From assembly GCA_045562575.1 (NCBI GenBank), contig JBJKVQ010000031.1, positions 1-5,759 on the forward strand: a stretch of 5,759 bases of DNA, given 5' to 3'. This stretch comes from UBA6952 sp045562575. Its GTDB lineage: Bacteria; Chloroflexota; Dehalococcoidia; Lucifugimonadales; UBA6952. Positions 5,659 through 5,759 of the stretch are shown here, piece by piece; the first letter of the stretch is position 1, and each line of letters opens with the position of its first letter. A model generated the notes under the pieces. It saw only the letters and a list, made by a program, of their open reading frames with translations. It was not told the origin of the DNA and searched no databases. A program made the translations under genes and the position numbers.

Positions 5659-5759
5659 TTTATATTTGAATATAAATATTCATTTAAATTCGAAAAGGGT
5701 TGTCTTAGTTTTTCTAAGCTATTATTTTTTATTAGTATGACTTGATCTGCAAATTGCTC
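5655..5759 (-). CDS. Possible C-terminal end of a convergent gene, cut by the window edge
   Basis: Reading leftward from the right edge, 34 codons stay open before a TAA at 5655-5657, which overlaps the TAA of the second crotonase gene in a shared TTAA. The predicted tail begins EQFADQVILIKNNSLEKL and ends NEYLYSNIN. The first part faintly resembles the region after the H-loop in ABC transporter ATPases (patterns like ADRVILLKDG), but this is only an impression. A stretch this long without a stop is somewhat unusual in such AT-rich DNA, and end-to-end overlaps are common in compact genomes. It has no start in view and may still be chance. Confidence 0.35.
   Translation of the reverse strand, partial: EQFADQVILIKNNSLEKLRQPFSNLNEYLYSNIN

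Noticed and set aside
5667..5682. 16-bp palindrome TGAATATAAATATTCA just after the second crotonase stop
   Set aside because: Composed almost wholly of A and T, located downstream of a gene, and possibly inside a convergent coding tail. No regulatory role can be supported.
5704..5730. CTTAG-T5-CTAAG hairpin followed by a T-rich run, after the second crotonase gene
   Set aside because: The stem has only 5 bp and two G-C pairs, too weak for a confident terminator. It also falls inside the possible convergent gene at the edge.

Overview
This is an AT-rich bacterial window (by eye roughly one third G+C) with tightly packed genes and strong Shine-Dalgarno sites (AGGAGG or GGAGG types). I do not recognise the species. 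The isocitrate lyase resembles the actinobacterial/enterobacterial AceA type. The low G+C, short intergenic spaces and overlapping gene ends would suit a streamlined, possibly aquatic, bacterium, but that is inference.

Layout, left to right. (1) 1-869, minus: the N-terminal two thirds of an ammonium channel (Amt), running off the left edge. (2) 1040-2212, minus: a family III (CaiB/BaiF) CoA-transferase, best started at a TTG codon 4 nt after the stop of the gene before it. (3) 2217-3020, minus: a crotonase-fold (enoyl-CoA hydratase/isomerase) protein, co-transcribed with the CoA-transferase. (4) 3083-3145: a perfect 22-bp inverted repeat with A6/T6 tracts, an intrinsic terminator for the gene to its right. 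(5) 3157-4449, minus: isocitrate lyase (aceA), best started at an ATG inside the longest reading frame. (6) 4450-4800: a very AT-rich divergent intergenic region with short direct and inverted repeats. (7) 4801-5658, plus: a second, distinct crotonase-fold protein. (8) 5655-5759, minus: an open frame from the right edge whose stop codon overlaps that of gene 7; it may be the tail of another gene.

Taken together this looks like a piece of acyl-CoA metabolism. A CoA-transferase could activate a carboxylic acid, crotonase-fold enzymes could act on the CoA ester, and isocitrate lyase lets acetyl-CoA carbon be kept through the glyoxylate shunt. Malate synthase is not in the window. The ammonium channel is probably a separate unit.

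The main oddity is that both crotonase-fold proteins lack both catalytic glutamates of classical enoyl-CoA hydratase, and the CoA-transferase appears to carry Glu where the family's catalytic Asp is expected. The true reactions are therefore open. I see no CRISPR array, insertion sequence, tRNA or rRNA. The evidence does not show a wholly new system, but the set of non-canonical active sites deserves a check.
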